NCBI GenBank assembly: GCA_963995525.1
Contig: OZ023205.1
Coordinates: 53,358,274-53,422,273 of the forward strand
Origin: Escarpia spicata
Lineage: Eukaryota > Annelida > Polychaeta > Sabellida > Siboglinidae
Reading direction: 5' to 3'
DNA: 64,000 nucleotides
The position numbers were made by a program, and so were the translations under genes. Of this stretch, positions 1-11,120 are shown piece by piece. Under the pieces are notes generated by a model, which was not told where the DNA came from, ran no database searches, and saw only the letters and a program-made list of their open reading frames with translations. How positions within the stretch are numbered: position 1 is the first letter of the stretch; each line of letters begins with the position of its first letter.

Positions 1-142
1 GACGTAGTACGCACAGCGCGTTAGGGATAGGGAACGGAATAGAAATCCGTATACTTGCAGACACTCTCTATTAGTTTTTTTACTTATACGCTATATTTCG
101 TCTAATGAATCCAAGGATTTCATTTCCATTTGAAGCTGCAAT

Positions 143-1092
143 TCAACACTGCCCTGAAACCTTCATATCAACACTAATGGTTAATCCTAAGTAACTTTCT
201 TTTATATTAATACTTAGTTCAGTGCCCCCCGTTGTATATTGTACATCTTCGTTCCCATATCCTATGTAGAGGCATGCACATTTCTCAAAATTGAACAACA
301 TTTGCCACTTTTCAGACCATTTGATCAACCTATCAAGATTATCTTGAAAATGCTGTCTATCTCCATCTCGTTTAATCCTTCTAAACAATTTTGTATCATC
401 CGCAAATTTCAATACCTTGCTTGTTATATCATCGTCCAAATTCTTGATATTTAAGAATAATATAGGTCCCAGTACTGATCCTTGTGGTACCCCACTCAAA
501 ACTGTTTTCCAGTTTGAAGCCTCCCCATCAACTACTACCCGTTGTCTTCTGTCAATCAACAATTTTTTATCCAGTTAATTATACCTTTTCCTATGCCATG
601 GGCCTTTAGTGTAAGCAATAATCTTTGATGTGGCACTTTATCGAAAGCTTTCTGAAATTCTAAGTAGATGATATATACTGGTGATCCATCGTCTACCCTC
701 TTAGTGATATCTTCAAACAAACATAACGTATTTGTTGAACATGACCTCGCTTTTAGAAACCCAAGTTGAAACGGGTTTATCCAGTTATGTTTAAGAAGAC
801 AATCCACCATGTGATCTATAATAAGTCTTTCTAATAATTTACAAATCACCGATGTTAAACTCACTGGTCTGTAGTTCACTGACTGGTTTCTCAAAGCTTT
901 TTTAAATAACGGTATAGTCACAGTGCTTGTTTCTTTCCATTCTAAAGGAATCACTCTCTCTCTTCTAATGACATGTTGAAAATGGTTGTAGGCGGTATGA
1001 TAATTTGTTCTACAATTTCCATTATTATTATATTCCAGCACTATCTTCTGGAGGACCGACCTTATCCTGAACTTTCTGTTTGCTCCGAACAT
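143..1092 (-). pseudogene. CR1-like reverse transcriptase (broken)
   Basis: Two minus-strand reading frames (1092-556 and 562-143) together cover the RT fingers and palm of a non-LTR retrotransposon. Visible motifs in order are NYRPVSLTSVICKLLERLI, QLGFLKARSCSTNTL, EFQKAFDKVPHQRL, SGVPQGSVLGPILF and the catalytic box KFADDTKLF, followed by the thumb motif SYLGLTISVD. The catalytic aspartates of FADD are retained. A frameshift near 556-562 and stops before and after show that the protein cannot be made. It would copy the element's own RNA at a nicked target site. Confidence 0.85.
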
Positions 1093-1203
1093 AATTATGC
1101 ATAAAAAACTCTTGCTGTCATACCTTCTTTTGATAAATGTTTCTTTCTGGACCGTTTCCCTTGTTTTTTCAAGGGAACAAATTTATCGACGATGTTCTCA
1201 ATT

Positions 1204-1930
1204 TCACTCTAAGATATTCCAGCATTCTGTTGCAGTCTCCTCATATCTTCCTTTGTGGAAATTTCTCCTGTACTGCTTTTTACTATTCCTTTCCGATTTT
1301 ACTTTGATGATAAAATGTATCTGGTTGTGATCACTACTCCCCAGTGGCTCACGTATCTTGACATTATCACTTATACATTCTGTGAAGACAAAACAATGTT
1401 CTAACACATTCTCACACCTGGTTGATTCTAGCACATATTGAGAAATGAAACTACCTTGTACTAAAGCTAAACACTATTGGTCCTCATTCCGCGTACTCTG
1501 TAGATGTTTCCGTTGTACTTGACCATGGTTAAAATACCCCATAGCACTACAATCCTCTTTGCTCACGTCACTTATAGCGTTTTGTACTTTTTCATTTTCT
1601 TCTATGCTTATGTCTGGACTTCGATAAACTAACCAAACCGTTAACGTTGAGCTTTCCTGTAACAGCTTCTTCGCAATCTGCTTCTCTTTATAATTTTATT
1701 TCATAAGCCTGGATAGATTTTTTTATATATAAAATAAATCTATCTTCCCTTCTTCCTATTTTTTCTTTCTTAAACATTATATATCCTGTCAGACCCAGTT
1801 CGGCATCTGATATATCGGTGGTGGCCCATGATTCGGTTATACCTATAATGTGAGGAGCAATATCTTCTACTATAACGTTTAGTTAACTTCTTTTGTTTAC
1901 TATGCTCCTTGCATTTAAACAAACGCATTT
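1204..1930 (-). pseudogene. CR1-like endonuclease (AP-type) remnant
   Basis: On the minus strand, about 1860-1735 translates to HIIGITESWATTD followed by LGLTGYIMFKKEKIGRR, the central endonuclease block of CR1-group LINEs. About 1480-1204 carries LVQGSFISQYVLEST and the terminal LGSSDHNQIHF block, with the SDH catalytic motif. The reading frames are interrupted between these blocks. The stretch matches the copy at 63186-63420 almost codon for codon, so the family assignment is firm even though this copy is dead. Confidence 0.75.
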
Positions 1931-2039
1931 ATATCCAGCTTAAAAACAGTTTTCCAGGCTGTTCGTTGCTGATTTATTTCTGCTGTCTTTATCTATGCCT
2001 CCAGTTTCGGGCTTCTCTGTGAATCTCCCCTGCGCATCT

Positions 2040-2560
2040 AGTTTAAATAAATGCAACCTGTCCCACTATCAACAGATCGCAGCAGTTTCTCTGAGAATAC
2101 TGCTGCCCCATTTCCACTTAGATGGAGGCCATCTCTCATACATATCTTCCCTCCCAAAAACTATCCCCATAAATCTGTGAAACCCACCCCCTCTTCTTCA
2201 CACATCTGCTCGACTAGAACGTTGATCGCTATCCTCTTGCAGTTTCTATACGTTGCCCCCCTTCCCCCCATTACTGGCAAAGTTCATTCCTGAGAGAATA
2301 ACCTATTCAACTCTTGTCTTGTTTAACTTCCTCACTAATTGTCTGTACTTCTGTACTATCCCAGTTGTTTCCTCCCTGTCTGCATTATTTGTCCTTACGT
2401 GTACTAATATAAACCCTCCCTTGCCATTCCCCCAAACCTTATCTACCCTTTCAGTCACTTGTTCTATCCTAGCCCGCGGTAAAGAAACAACGACATCCTC
2501 CCCCTCGCTTAGTGTCTTATGTGTCTTTCTCAGCATAGAGTCGCCCATGAAGACCCTCTA
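2040..2560 (-). pseudogene. LINE ORF1 with SGNH/GDSL-like hydrolase domain (broken)
   Basis: The minus strand encodes MGDSMLRKTHKTL (GDS block with the presumed serine), SLPRARIEQVTERVDKVW, then ILVHVRTNNADR. After a stop and a frameshift it continues with TYRNCKRIAINVLVEQMCE, EEGVGFTDLW, and finally MRDGLHLSGNGAAVFSE (block V with Asp and His). SGNH-type esterase domains are known in ORF1 of CR1-group elements. A TAG follows the motif KTRVE, and a further frameshift follows. The role in retrotransposition is not established; lipid or membrane association has been proposed for the family. Confidence 0.7.
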
Positions 2561-2693
2561 TTTTCTCATTGCCCCCTCAATCACTGCCTTAGAGCAGCTC
2601 CTCCGGTTTGCATCTGTCTGGTTGTAGCCTTTTCCCCATGTCGTCTTCTCTCCTGTCACATTCTCTTCCGTTCCATTTTTTCCTGTCGCTTTT

Positions 2694-2900
2694 TTATCTT
2701 GTCACCTTTCCTCCTGGCGTCGTCCCTTTTATTGACTTTTCTTTGTTGTTGTCACTAATGTAAACACGGACGTTTGAATTAACATTAGTAGTTGCTACTG
2801 CCATCCTCGCGCGCCAGGGGTCGCTGCTGCTGATTACGTCAGTGCCAGCCAGCAGTACCCCCTGGCTGATCGCTTTGCGAAACTCTGAATTTAAGCTCAT
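2694..2900 (-). pseudogene. Start of CR1-like ORF1 leader peptide
   Basis: A 68-residue minus-strand frame begins MSLNSEFRKAISQGVLLAGT and ends in basic residues before a stop. It lies between the 5' UTR and the SGNH part of the same LINE. The nucleotide sequence at 2800-2900 recurs at 32855-32960 and, more diverged, at 24470-24545. It is probably the N-terminal part of ORF1, now separated from the rest by a stop. Function is unknown. Confidence 0.45.
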
Positions 2901-3405
2901 CCTATGAAATCGCTCAGTATATCAGTGGCTGGCGGCAGGTCAGGTGGTCATAATAAAACTAATTTCAACCAACCGTGGCTCGTGTTACATGCAATGTTTA
3001 GGAAGTAGAAGCAATTATTCGAATACACAATATTGAGTTTCCCTAAAAAGTCGTTCATCCGTCTTCAATTCAGGGCGTGTATTTACGCTGTTCTCACGGG
3101 CGATGCAGTCGCGACTGGCAAAGTCAATTACTAGTTTGACTCAGCTAACTTCCGCATTTCGCGTAGGAGATCTGCCATGGCTAGTTTTGTATGGCAAACA
3201 GCTCTGGCTTGCGAGGATGACTACTGCCACTCCAGTGGATGATGACTGATGATGATAGCGAACTATTGGAATTCTGTGGAACTACAAAATCTAAAATATA
3301 GTACGACATTTAAAAATGTGGATGTTTAAGTCCGCAATAATGTATAACACGGACAACATATTAATAATGTTGATTCTTGAATGGTTAACCTTTATATAAT
3401 GTTGA

Positions 3406-3605
3406 TGTTTGTTTGTGTGTGTGTGCGTGCGTGTGTGCGTGTGCGTGCGCGTGCGTGCGCGTGCGTGTGTGAGATAGAGAGTGCGTGCGTGTGTGCGGGT
3501 GTGTGTGCGCGCGTGTTTGTGCGTGAGAGAGAATTCGTGCGTGTATGCGTGTGTGAGTGTGTGTGCGCGCGCGGATATGTGTGTATGTGTACATGTGAGA
3601 TAGAG
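3406..3605. repeat. Imperfect (GT/GC)n microsatellite
   Basis: About 200 bases of alternating GTGTGCGTGC tracts with short GAGA interruptions. Open frames on both strands here are pure low-complexity translation and not genes. Confidence 0.95.
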
Positions 3606-4305
3606 AAAAATATACAGAGGGATGTGCGTAAGTGCATAATTATTATGTAGGCCTATGTGAGCGTGTGTGAACACAATTGTAAGGACTGGATTTCCATTTT
3701 TGTTTATATGTATAACACAATTGTAAGGGGAATGCCAATACAGAACTACAAGGAAACGATAACCCCACCGCCACAACACGTTACGAGACTGGTCTGCTTA
3801 AACAAAATTAGCCTACCCCTTGGGACAAATGCCAACGTTCCCGTCAGACAACTTGCGTCTACAGTACAACATTTTACTGCAGAATCATCTGTCCTGTCTG
3901 CGTCGTTTTCTTCCGACACTAGAACTAAACATGTTCATACTCTCCGGCGTATTGCGGTGCACGTTAGCGTCGTGCTCACTTCTAGGAAGTCCAAACGCCC
4001 CTAAGCGTACTGATACAACGCTCATATTCATGCAAATAAACGTATTTGTCGCTAGTAATATCCGGATGCAAAACAATATAAGGCACCACGTACGTTTAGA
4101 CCAGAACCGTTGTTCTCGATGTTGGTACTTTTCAGTGTTTTGTTGTGATTGTTGAAAAACGGAACAACAAAACAGAACAATAAAACCGGTTTGAGCAAAT
4201 TCACAATGGCCACATCTTATGACCTTCCTTGACGAGGGATGAAGAGAAGTGTAGGGCCTAGATCTTGTATACTCCGGCAGTCAAATGCCCTTTTGAAGAT
4301 GTACT
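3606..4305. other. Non-coding stretch, nothing recognised
   Basis: Short open frames only, none with a recognisable motif. The last ~100 bases before 4306 show weak inverted similarity to 9772-9870, so the foldback structure that follows may extend a little further out. Confidence 0.5.
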
Positions 4306-5575
4306 GTGCATTAGGGTCCTCACGATATTTGTTGCATTTTTGTGACCTAACCGTCTAGGTCAATAATCCAGCTGATATCACGCAGGTACCCTTGAGCGTT
4401 TTTGTAAAAACCCTTTAATATGCAAATTAGTTACCGCCATTAAAATATATACCGGGTACCACTTTTCTGAATATCTCGAATTGTAAACATCCAAACAATT
4501 AAAATGATGTGTCTAAATGCATGTTTTCATGGGATCTAGTTATGATTACTTCAATGAATAAATTATAGTATGCAAATTGGTCGCATGAATATGCAAATTA
4601 GCTCTGATCTCCCGATTTCGTCTATGCCTCCATAACAGGCGAGCAGTAGGGACTATCTAACGGACCGACTTAAATTCCCCCCGTAAAAACACCGAAATGG
4701 TATATCATTTGAAAGTCATATATATCATCATCACAATTAGGCCTGTCGTAGAAGTGCCAAGCGGTGCAATAAACGTGATTCAAAGGCCAAACAAGGTCAC
4801 CGTCAAATGATGAATTTTCGAAATTGTGCCCTTCCGCAAACGTCTTAAAATTACAAAGGTTGCAAATCTACTTTCTTTGATGACAAAATGACCAAGTCAT
4901 ATATATATTTTTGAAAGATTATTGTCTCCCGTCAAAGTGATATATGATGTGGAGCTATCGTAAGTGTGGCGCTAAGGTCAAACAAGGTCACCGTGAAATG
5001 ATGACTATTCGAATTTTTGCAATACCGCGAACGTCATAAAGTCACAATGTCTTTGTATCTACTTAATTTCTATGGACACGTCATCTACAGTGTGAAAGAA
5101 AAATATCTTCCTGTCAAAATGTGACAGTTGAGGTGTCAGTTGATGGAGTTTGGGTAGAGCGATGATCAAACAGTGTCACCATTAAGTGATCAATGTTCGA
5201 AATTGCGGCATCCCGCAAACGTTATACAGTATCAATGGTGGCTTATATCTACGTTACCTATACACCCATGGCCATGCCATACACCCCTGGAAAGCCTACT
5301 GTCTCCCCGTAAATACGGGGTACCACGGGGAACTATCAAGTGGTGTAGTAAGTGTGGAGTGAAGGTCAAGCAAGGTCACCACCAAATGATGAATGTTCAA
5401 AACTGCGCCATTCAGCAAACGTTGTACAATTACAATGTTTGCATACATACTTCGTCTGCCTACACTAGGCCATGTTATACATCTATGTATATTGTATCCC
5501 CTTCAAAATTAGGCATGACATGGAGTTGTAACGTGGTGGAGTGAAGATTGAAAGTGAAGGTTGAACAAGGTCACC
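4306..5575 (+). mobile_element. Left arm of a large foldback (inverted-repeat) element
   Basis: This arm is repeated in inverse orientation at 6679-9771. The outer end starts near GTGCATTAGGG (4306), mirrored by GTGCATAGGGATCGG on the opposite strand at 9771. The inner ~780 bp consists of four tandem, diverged units that begin with a GGTCACC-type word at about 4795, 4986, 5174 and 5374, with a fifth start at 5569. The period is therefore 188-200 bp. Each unit also carries a CGCAAACGT or CGCGAACGT word about 45-50 bases in. Arms made of internal tandem repeats are the hallmark of foldback-type DNA transposons. Confidence 0.75.
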
Positions 5576-5639
5576 TTTAGTGGCCTCTTCTGGGACACGT
5601 TCCTCACCAGCAGGATCAAATAACCCACAAGAGAGAAGT

Positions 5640-6460
5640 GTGGTAACATGATTCTGAGGAAAGTAACATGGGACAACAAGGTGCCAATAAACTGGAAATA
5701 CTTCCATTCCGATGTTACCAACATACAGGAGCTATTTGCATTTCTCTCCAATAAGGTTACAAAGCTCCACTAATCAGGTTGAAAGGAAGTGTTTGGCACT
5801 TCAGACACCTCAGCTGTCGTGAGTTGGTGCAACTATAACATGCTACATCCAGTATGACCATGAGGAACCTGATACGCAACTGTTGAACCTTGTGCAACAT
5901 GCGTCGTGGAAAAGGGGTCGAAACCATGCTTTATACGCAGTGTGGACACGTGTGCCCTAGTGATTCAGGTCGTTAGAAGGCATGAGCTTGTGACTTTTAT
6001 GTCCAGCTGCATACATTTGGATAACCTTTGGGACAGGCAATTACTTTATTCATCTTGATGCAACGACATCCGTCATGCTCTGAGAAAAACCTGGTTCATG
6101 CCCTTGCCAGTTTTCAATAGCATGGGAAACCTAAACTTCATACCATAAAGGAACCACAGCAACCATACATCGACTTGGATCTGGATTCGCGACACTTCAA
6201 CTCCAGGAATGCATCACAATTGTCCTCTGCGGGTAGAGTTGCAGTGTGCGTGGTCTCCGTCACTGAGACGATGCGAGATATAGTATGCCAAAGGAATAAT
6301 ATCATTAAAATATTCCAACAACCCAGGATGCTCTATAGCAGTATTTAAAGCGTATAGCATACCAAGCTTTTAATTATTTGACCAGTCCACTAGTTCAGCA
6401 GCAGACGCTCACTCCAGATGGCTTGGGTGAACATAGGACGTGAAGAGGCTGTCACGTGCA
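5640..6460 (+). pseudogene. Decayed protein-coding relic in the foldback spacer
   Basis: No single long frame survives, but successive plus-strand frames spell pieces in one consistent order. These are KVTWDNKVPINWKYFHSD then TNIQELFAFLSNKV (about 5658-5757), HEEPDTQLLNLVQHASWKRG (about 5860-5920), SVDTCALVIQVVRRHEL (about 5938-5990), LDNLWD, MPLPVFNSMGN (about 6098-6130), IPTTQDAL then a stop, and LKRIAYQAFNYL (about 6320-6390). I recognise this order as that of a widespread uncharacterised metazoan protein family with HEEADTR-like and VDTD-like blocks, which I cannot name. At least four frameshifts and several stops make it a pseudogene. It could be the transposon's own protein or a captured passenger. 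Confidence 0.45.
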
Positions 6461-7473
6461 CAAGAATATATAAGTTAATAAATAAAAAATATTTTGACAC
6501 AAGTTTGAGTTTGTGACCCTCAACATGACATTTAATTTCAGAATTGAGTCTAGCATCCATACACACATCTATTTTTCATCCCATGGGTGATACAAAAATG
6601 CCGTTAAAACTATAACATCTCATGTTGGCTGGCCTACAATCTGCGGATTGGCACAATTTCGAAAATGCATCTTTTGAAGGTGACCTTGTTCAACCTTCAC
6701 TCCACAGTTTGACTACCACTTTACAATTCCATGCTACACATCATTTTGATGGGGATACAATACGCATGGCTGTATAACATGGCCTAGTGTAGGTAGACAA
6801 AGTAGATATACAAACATGGTAATTGATCAACGTTTGCGGAATGGTGCAGTAGTTTTTAACATTCATTATTTGATGGTGACTTTGCTTGACCTTCCCTCCA
6901 CACCTACTGCGCCACTTGATAACTTCCCGTCGTATCCCGTATTTACGGGGAGACAGTAGGCTTTCCAAAGATATATGACAGGCCATGAGTAGGTAGGTAA
7001 AGTAGATATAAGCCACCATTGATATTGCATAACGTTTTCGGGATGGATGAACTTAACACATTTATCACTAGACAGTGACACGGTTTGATCGTCGCTCATC
7101 ACAACCGCACCAAATGACACTAATTTTGACGGGGATAAATTGTTCTTTCACGCTGTGTATGATGTATCCATAGAAATGAGTAGATACATAGTCAGTGTAC
7201 CTTTATAACGTTCGCGGTATTGCAAAAGTTTGGATATTCATCATTTTGCGTTGATTTAGTTTGAACTTAGATCAACACTTAACATACCAGGTAGCTGCTC
7301 CACGCCGTATCTCCGTTTGACGGGAATACAATAGGCTTTCAAAAAATATATGTCGTGATCTTTTTGTCATTAAAGAAAATATACATGCAACCATTGTCAT
7401 TTTAAGAAGTTTGAGGAAGAGCACAATACTGTTTCCAAAATTCAACATTTGATGGTGACCTTGTTTAACCTTG

Positions 7474-7481
7474 GATTCACG
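7474..7481. repeat. Target-site duplication, left copy (GATTCACG)
   Basis: The 8-mer GATTCACG occurs here and again at 9286-9293, exactly flanking the LINE. The other arm of the foldback has a single CGTGATTC at the equivalent place (about 4774-4781) and serves as the empty site. Confidence 0.8.
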
Positions 7482-9285
7482 TAGGTAGGCATCATGCAAT
7501 CTCGTAAGACTCTGGATCTGTGCCCTGGTGTCGAAGATCAGTTGTTGGCTGGGCAGCGTATGTTGTGGCTGTAGAGGCCGATTCTTGAGTGGCAGTCTTT
7601 ATTGCATTTGTTGCACGTGAAGGCGCTCTCAGCCAGGGTGTTTTTTCTGCGGTTACGTTTGTCTTCTGCTAGCCTGCATCAAGTCTCCTTTCCTCTTTTG
7701 AGACCCAGTGTAGTTCCTGCCTCCATGTGGATTGATCTCCAGCAAGTTCCTCTCAGTTGTCAACATCCATGTCTAGTGCCTTCAAGTTTCGCTTGCATAA
7801 ATCCTTGAAGTGCAGATGGGGACGTCCTGCAGCTTTCTTTCCAGTGGTCAGCTCTCCGAAGAGAATGTCAGCGGAGACGACGTTGCTTGAGCAGGGCCAT
7901 AAAGCTCACAGACGTGGCGCGTGAGAGGACCTCTGTATTGCGGATTCGGTCCTTCCAGGAGATCCCGAGGATGCGCCGCAGGCAGCACATTTTAAATGAG
8001 TTCAGTCGATTTATTTACTGGAGTACGGCGTCGAGGACTCCTGCTAGACGGAAGTGTACTCAGTACGCAGGCGTTGTACACTGTCACCTTTGTGTGCTTC
8101 GTCAGCATTCTGTTGTTCCAGACTCTCTTTGTAAGCCGGGCGAGTGTTTTAGCTCATATTTGTTTATGGTGAAGGCTGGGGGAATTATCACATCTTGCCC
8201 CATGATGTTTGTCTTTCTCAAGCTGATTGTCAGTCCGAAATCCGTGCATGTTCATGCTCCCCTCGGTATGCGTGGTGACCGCTGCTTCATCCGCAAACAG
8301 GACGTCTCTCACGAGGGCCAGACGCACATTGGTCATTGCCTTTAGACGAAACAAGTTGAATGGTTTTTCGTTAGATCTCGTGTGCATATACACTCCCTCT
8401 GTTGAAGATCCAAAGGAGTAATTCAACATAAGTGCAAAGACAATCCCAAAGAGGGTTGGGGTGAGAAGGCATCCCTGTTTGACGCCATTGGTAACTTAAT
8501 AAATATCGGAGGTAGAACCGTCGTACAGGATTGTACCTCTCATGTCATCGTGGAATGACCAGATTACGCTGCAGAGCTTTGGGGAGCTTCCTATCTTCGG
8601 TAGGATCTTGAACAGACCATCCCTGCTCACAAGGTCGAAGTATTTGGTATGATCAATCAAGGCAATGTGCAGCGGCTTCTTCTGTTCTCTGCATTTCTCC
8701 TATAACTGTCGAAGCGAAAAAGTTATATCCGTAGTTGATCTATTTGCTCTGAAGCCACGCTGTGATTCGCTCAGGAGTGAGATATCTCTGTAATTGTTGC
8801 AATTACTCCTGTCTCCTGTGTTCATGTAAAGCGTGATGATGTTGGCGTCCCTCATGTCTTGCAGCATGGCCCCTTCACTCCAGCACTGACAATGATGTAC
8901 GTATAGGGGTTCGAGTTGTGTGCACTTGCAGCACCCTGTTTGCTGATTTTGGGTGGAATTCCATCGCTTCCAGATGCTTTTCCACTGGAGAGGTTGTAGA
9001 TAGCCTTGCTGAGTTCCTCAGTGGTTGGTTCCTCGTCCAGCTCTGTCAGAGTGGGCAGACATTCTATTCCATACATGGCTCAGCAGGCCTCTGGAGAACA
9101 GCATTCCCTTTGGAGAACATTAACTGTTTCCTGTCATGGATGGGCTCGGAGGACCTCAACGGGGCTGTCTTGCTCTGAGTAGGGCCTATGGCTTTCTTGA
9201 TGACGTCGTACATGGCCCCGGAGTTGCCTGTATCAGCTGACCGCTGGATGTCCTCGCATATCTGGAGCCAATATTAGTTCGCACA
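7482..9285 (-). mobile_element. 5'-truncated non-LTR retrotransposon with C-terminal zinc finger
   Basis: Read on the minus strand, the sequence opens inside the pre-RT region (TGNSGAMYDVIKKAIGPTQS). It continues with LDEEPTTEELSKAI, SSGKASGSDGIPP, GFRANRSTTDITFSLRQL, TNGVKQGCLLTPTLFGIVF, FADEAAVTTHTEG, FGLTISLRKTNIMGQDV, LRRILGISWKDRIRNTEV-like text and CKRNLKALDMDVDNWEELAG. It ends with a C2H2-like finger FTCNKCNKDCHSRIGLYSH near 7635-7570. The RT active site is altered (FADE in place of FADD), and several frameshifts and stops are present, so this copy is dead. The 8-bp GATTCACG duplications on both sides define its limits. Confidence 0.8.
8852..9076 (-). pseudogene. RT N-terminal block of the 7.5-9.3 kb LINE
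   Basis: A 74-residue open frame on the minus strand contains LDEEPTTEELSKAIYNLSSG and SGSDGIPPK, the conserved entry of the reverse transcriptase domain. It loses frame after about 8890. It belongs to the LINE at 7482-9285 and is not a separate gene. Confidence 0.6.
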
Positions 9286-9293
9286 GATTCACG
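9286..9293. repeat. Target-site duplication, right copy (GATTCACG)
   Basis: Second copy of the 8-mer that flanks the LINE. It is followed immediately by foldback-arm sequence (ATTACTGTGCC). Confidence 0.8.
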
Positions 9294-9871
9294 ATTACTG
9301 TGCCATTTGGCTGTCCTGCGACAGGCCTCTTTGTGATGGGGATATATGTGGCTTTCAAATGATATACCATGTGATTTTTTACGGGGAGTGGATTTAATTC
9401 GGTCCGTTAGGTAGTGCCTACCGCTCGCCTATTGGGGAGATATAAAAGAAAATCGTGATGTTATATTGGTCAGAGTTAATTTGCATATTCATGCGACACA
9501 TATGTGTACTATAATGTTCACTAACGTAATCATATTCAGATAACCAGAAGGCACCGTTTGGATACATCATTTTGGTTGTTTGGATGTTTACAATTCAAGA
9601 TATTCTGAAACGACGTAGTATATATTTTAATGTCGATAACTAATTTGCATACTAGTGGGTTTATACAAAAACGGTCAAAGGTGCCTGGGTGGCATCAGTC
9701 GTATTATTGACCTAGAGGGTTAGAAGGTCACAAAAATGCAAAAACAAAACATCGTGCCGATCCCTATGCACGCTTCACCCGGATTATTATTAAACTTGTT
9801 TATCGTCAAAACTGACAGTGTTTCGAGACGACACATACACAATGCTCACCCTTCGTCATACCCTCCCCGGG

Positions 9872-10984
9872 ATGTACTGTCACTTTAGGTGGACAGCAAA
9901 CGAATCAAGCTCGCTAACTGGACATGCTTACTTTTGCTAATTGCAATAAGCTAGTTTTATAATTTCTATGGATTTCCTTTGCAGCAGAAACGGCAGTTCC
10001 GTCTGATTCCAACGACGCACCTTCGCCAGATCGTAGTAGATTCCTTGGCGCCGTAGAACATGGTAACATTTTCACCCAAAGCACACCGGAGTTGGAATGT
10101 GGAATGTGGAATGTAAGTAGTGGATTACTGAAAAAAAGAAGTTTTTCTTTCACGTGCTGGTAAAAAAAGTTAATTTGTCTTCATCAAGCACAACAGATCT
10201 GGTCTGAACTTAAGTGTTGCCTCCTGATTTTTTTTGGCAACCGAGCATTGCAAGCAACAAGTCTAGTTGATTGCTTGCGTGTGAGCGTTGTGCGACTTCC
10301 TGGAAGTCAGCATGACATTTGCATGTTTCGCAATATGTCGGAGTGTATAATAAAAAGCTTAGTAACGGCGTTAGAGGAAAACCTTTGAAGGAAGGACTGC
10401 TGGTCCACCAGTAGACAGCCAAGCTGTAATTGCAATGTGTCTGACGCTACTGGAATGTCTGAAATACAATCAGTGTGCATTCAAACCTCGACAGAAGGTT
10501 GAAGAATGTAACAGTATTGAACACTCCCGATGTCTTCCTCAAAAATCGACGAAGGTCATGATGCAGTGAAGATTTTAATAAAATGCTCCATTTGTTATGC
10601 GTCTTAATGCAAGTATTTGAGAGGCGGTGTATCTCACCTCTTTCAAAAATCCTTCTTAGTATTTCATGTGACTGTATATTTTCGCTGTTGCGGGGTCAAG
10701 CCGATGCCTCTGTAATGTGTACGTACCCCAATATACTGCTGGAACAAGGTTGGTACCACTGCGTCTCCATGCGTCATATGTTACACGCTGCACGCTGGAA
10801 AGGAGTTCCGCTCATTGTATCAAGTAGGTCTGTAGGTGCAGTTGGAAGTATTGGGGAGCCTGCAATTGCAGGGAAAACACATTCCCTAAATCAAACATGC
10901 TACGAGGCTGTTGTTGTTCTCCTGAATCCTTGTCGTCAGGGGTGAGGCTGGTCTCGACTCCTACCCTCGATTATCTTCCTCGAT
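9872..10984. other. Non-coding stretch, nothing recognised
   Basis: Only short, motif-free open frames on either strand. No repeat period or inverted repeat was noticed. Confidence 0.45.
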
Positions 10985-11120
10985 TTAATGTTCTTGTTTT
11001 CTTCTTTTCCTAATCTTCCACTGCTGTCTTCACCAACCGTCCCCATTCCCCTCTATCTTTGGCTCTCGTTATCCACTCCTCTCCTAATCCTTCCAAGTAC
11101 CTCTTTATACATGCTGTTGA
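10985..11120 (-). pseudogene. LINE 3'-end fragment (C-terminal peptide of RT ORF)
   Basis: On the minus strand, about 11117-11010 reads CIKRYLEGLGEEWITRAKDR followed by GEWGRLVKTAVED and a TAG stop. A DR..W..LVKTAV ending is the usual C-terminus of many metazoan LINE ORF2 proteins. Nothing upstream continues the frame, so this is a 5'-truncated scrap of about 130 bases plus 3' UTR towards 10930. The clade is not determined. Confidence 0.5.

Larger units (their letters stand above)
50..3230 (-). mobile_element. CR1-like non-LTR retrotransposon, near full length, inactivated
   Basis: Read on the minus strand, the order is a 5' UTR (about 3230-2900), an ORF1 with an SGNH-type domain (about 2548-2040), an endonuclease (about 1930-1204), and a reverse transcriptase (1092 down to about 60). 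This is the layout of CR1-group LINEs. All frames are interrupted. Compared with the sister copy at 63171-64000, this copy lacks about 55-60 codons between the endonuclease and RT: the motif HLSKE runs straight into the equivalent of DSKSFYAY near 1110. It also lacks about 20 codons after NFHKGRY. The RT thumb continues to roughly position 50 (frame ILGFIRRNI), but the true 3' tail is not visible. The clade is assigned from motifs only. Confidence 0.8.
6679..9771 (-). mobile_element. Right arm of the foldback element, interrupted by a LINE
   Basis: The reverse complement of 6679-7473 matches 5575 back to about 4780, including the tandem 190-200 bp units. The reverse complement of 9294-9771 matches about 4775 back to 4306. 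Between these two pieces sits a LINE (7482-9285) that is absent from the left arm, so the arm was once continuous at about 1.3 kb. The inner edge GGTGACCTTGTTCAACCTTC (6679) mirrors the left inner edge. Divergence between arms is moderate, so the element is old. Confidence 0.75.

Noticed and set aside
3291..3779. 162-residue His-Thr frame
   Set aside because: GT/GC microsatellite translation.
5173..5544. 123-residue frame, with a similar 92-residue frame at 6741-7019 on the other strand
   Set aside because: The resemblance arises because the DNA is an inverted repeat; the frames are broken elsewhere and carry no domain.
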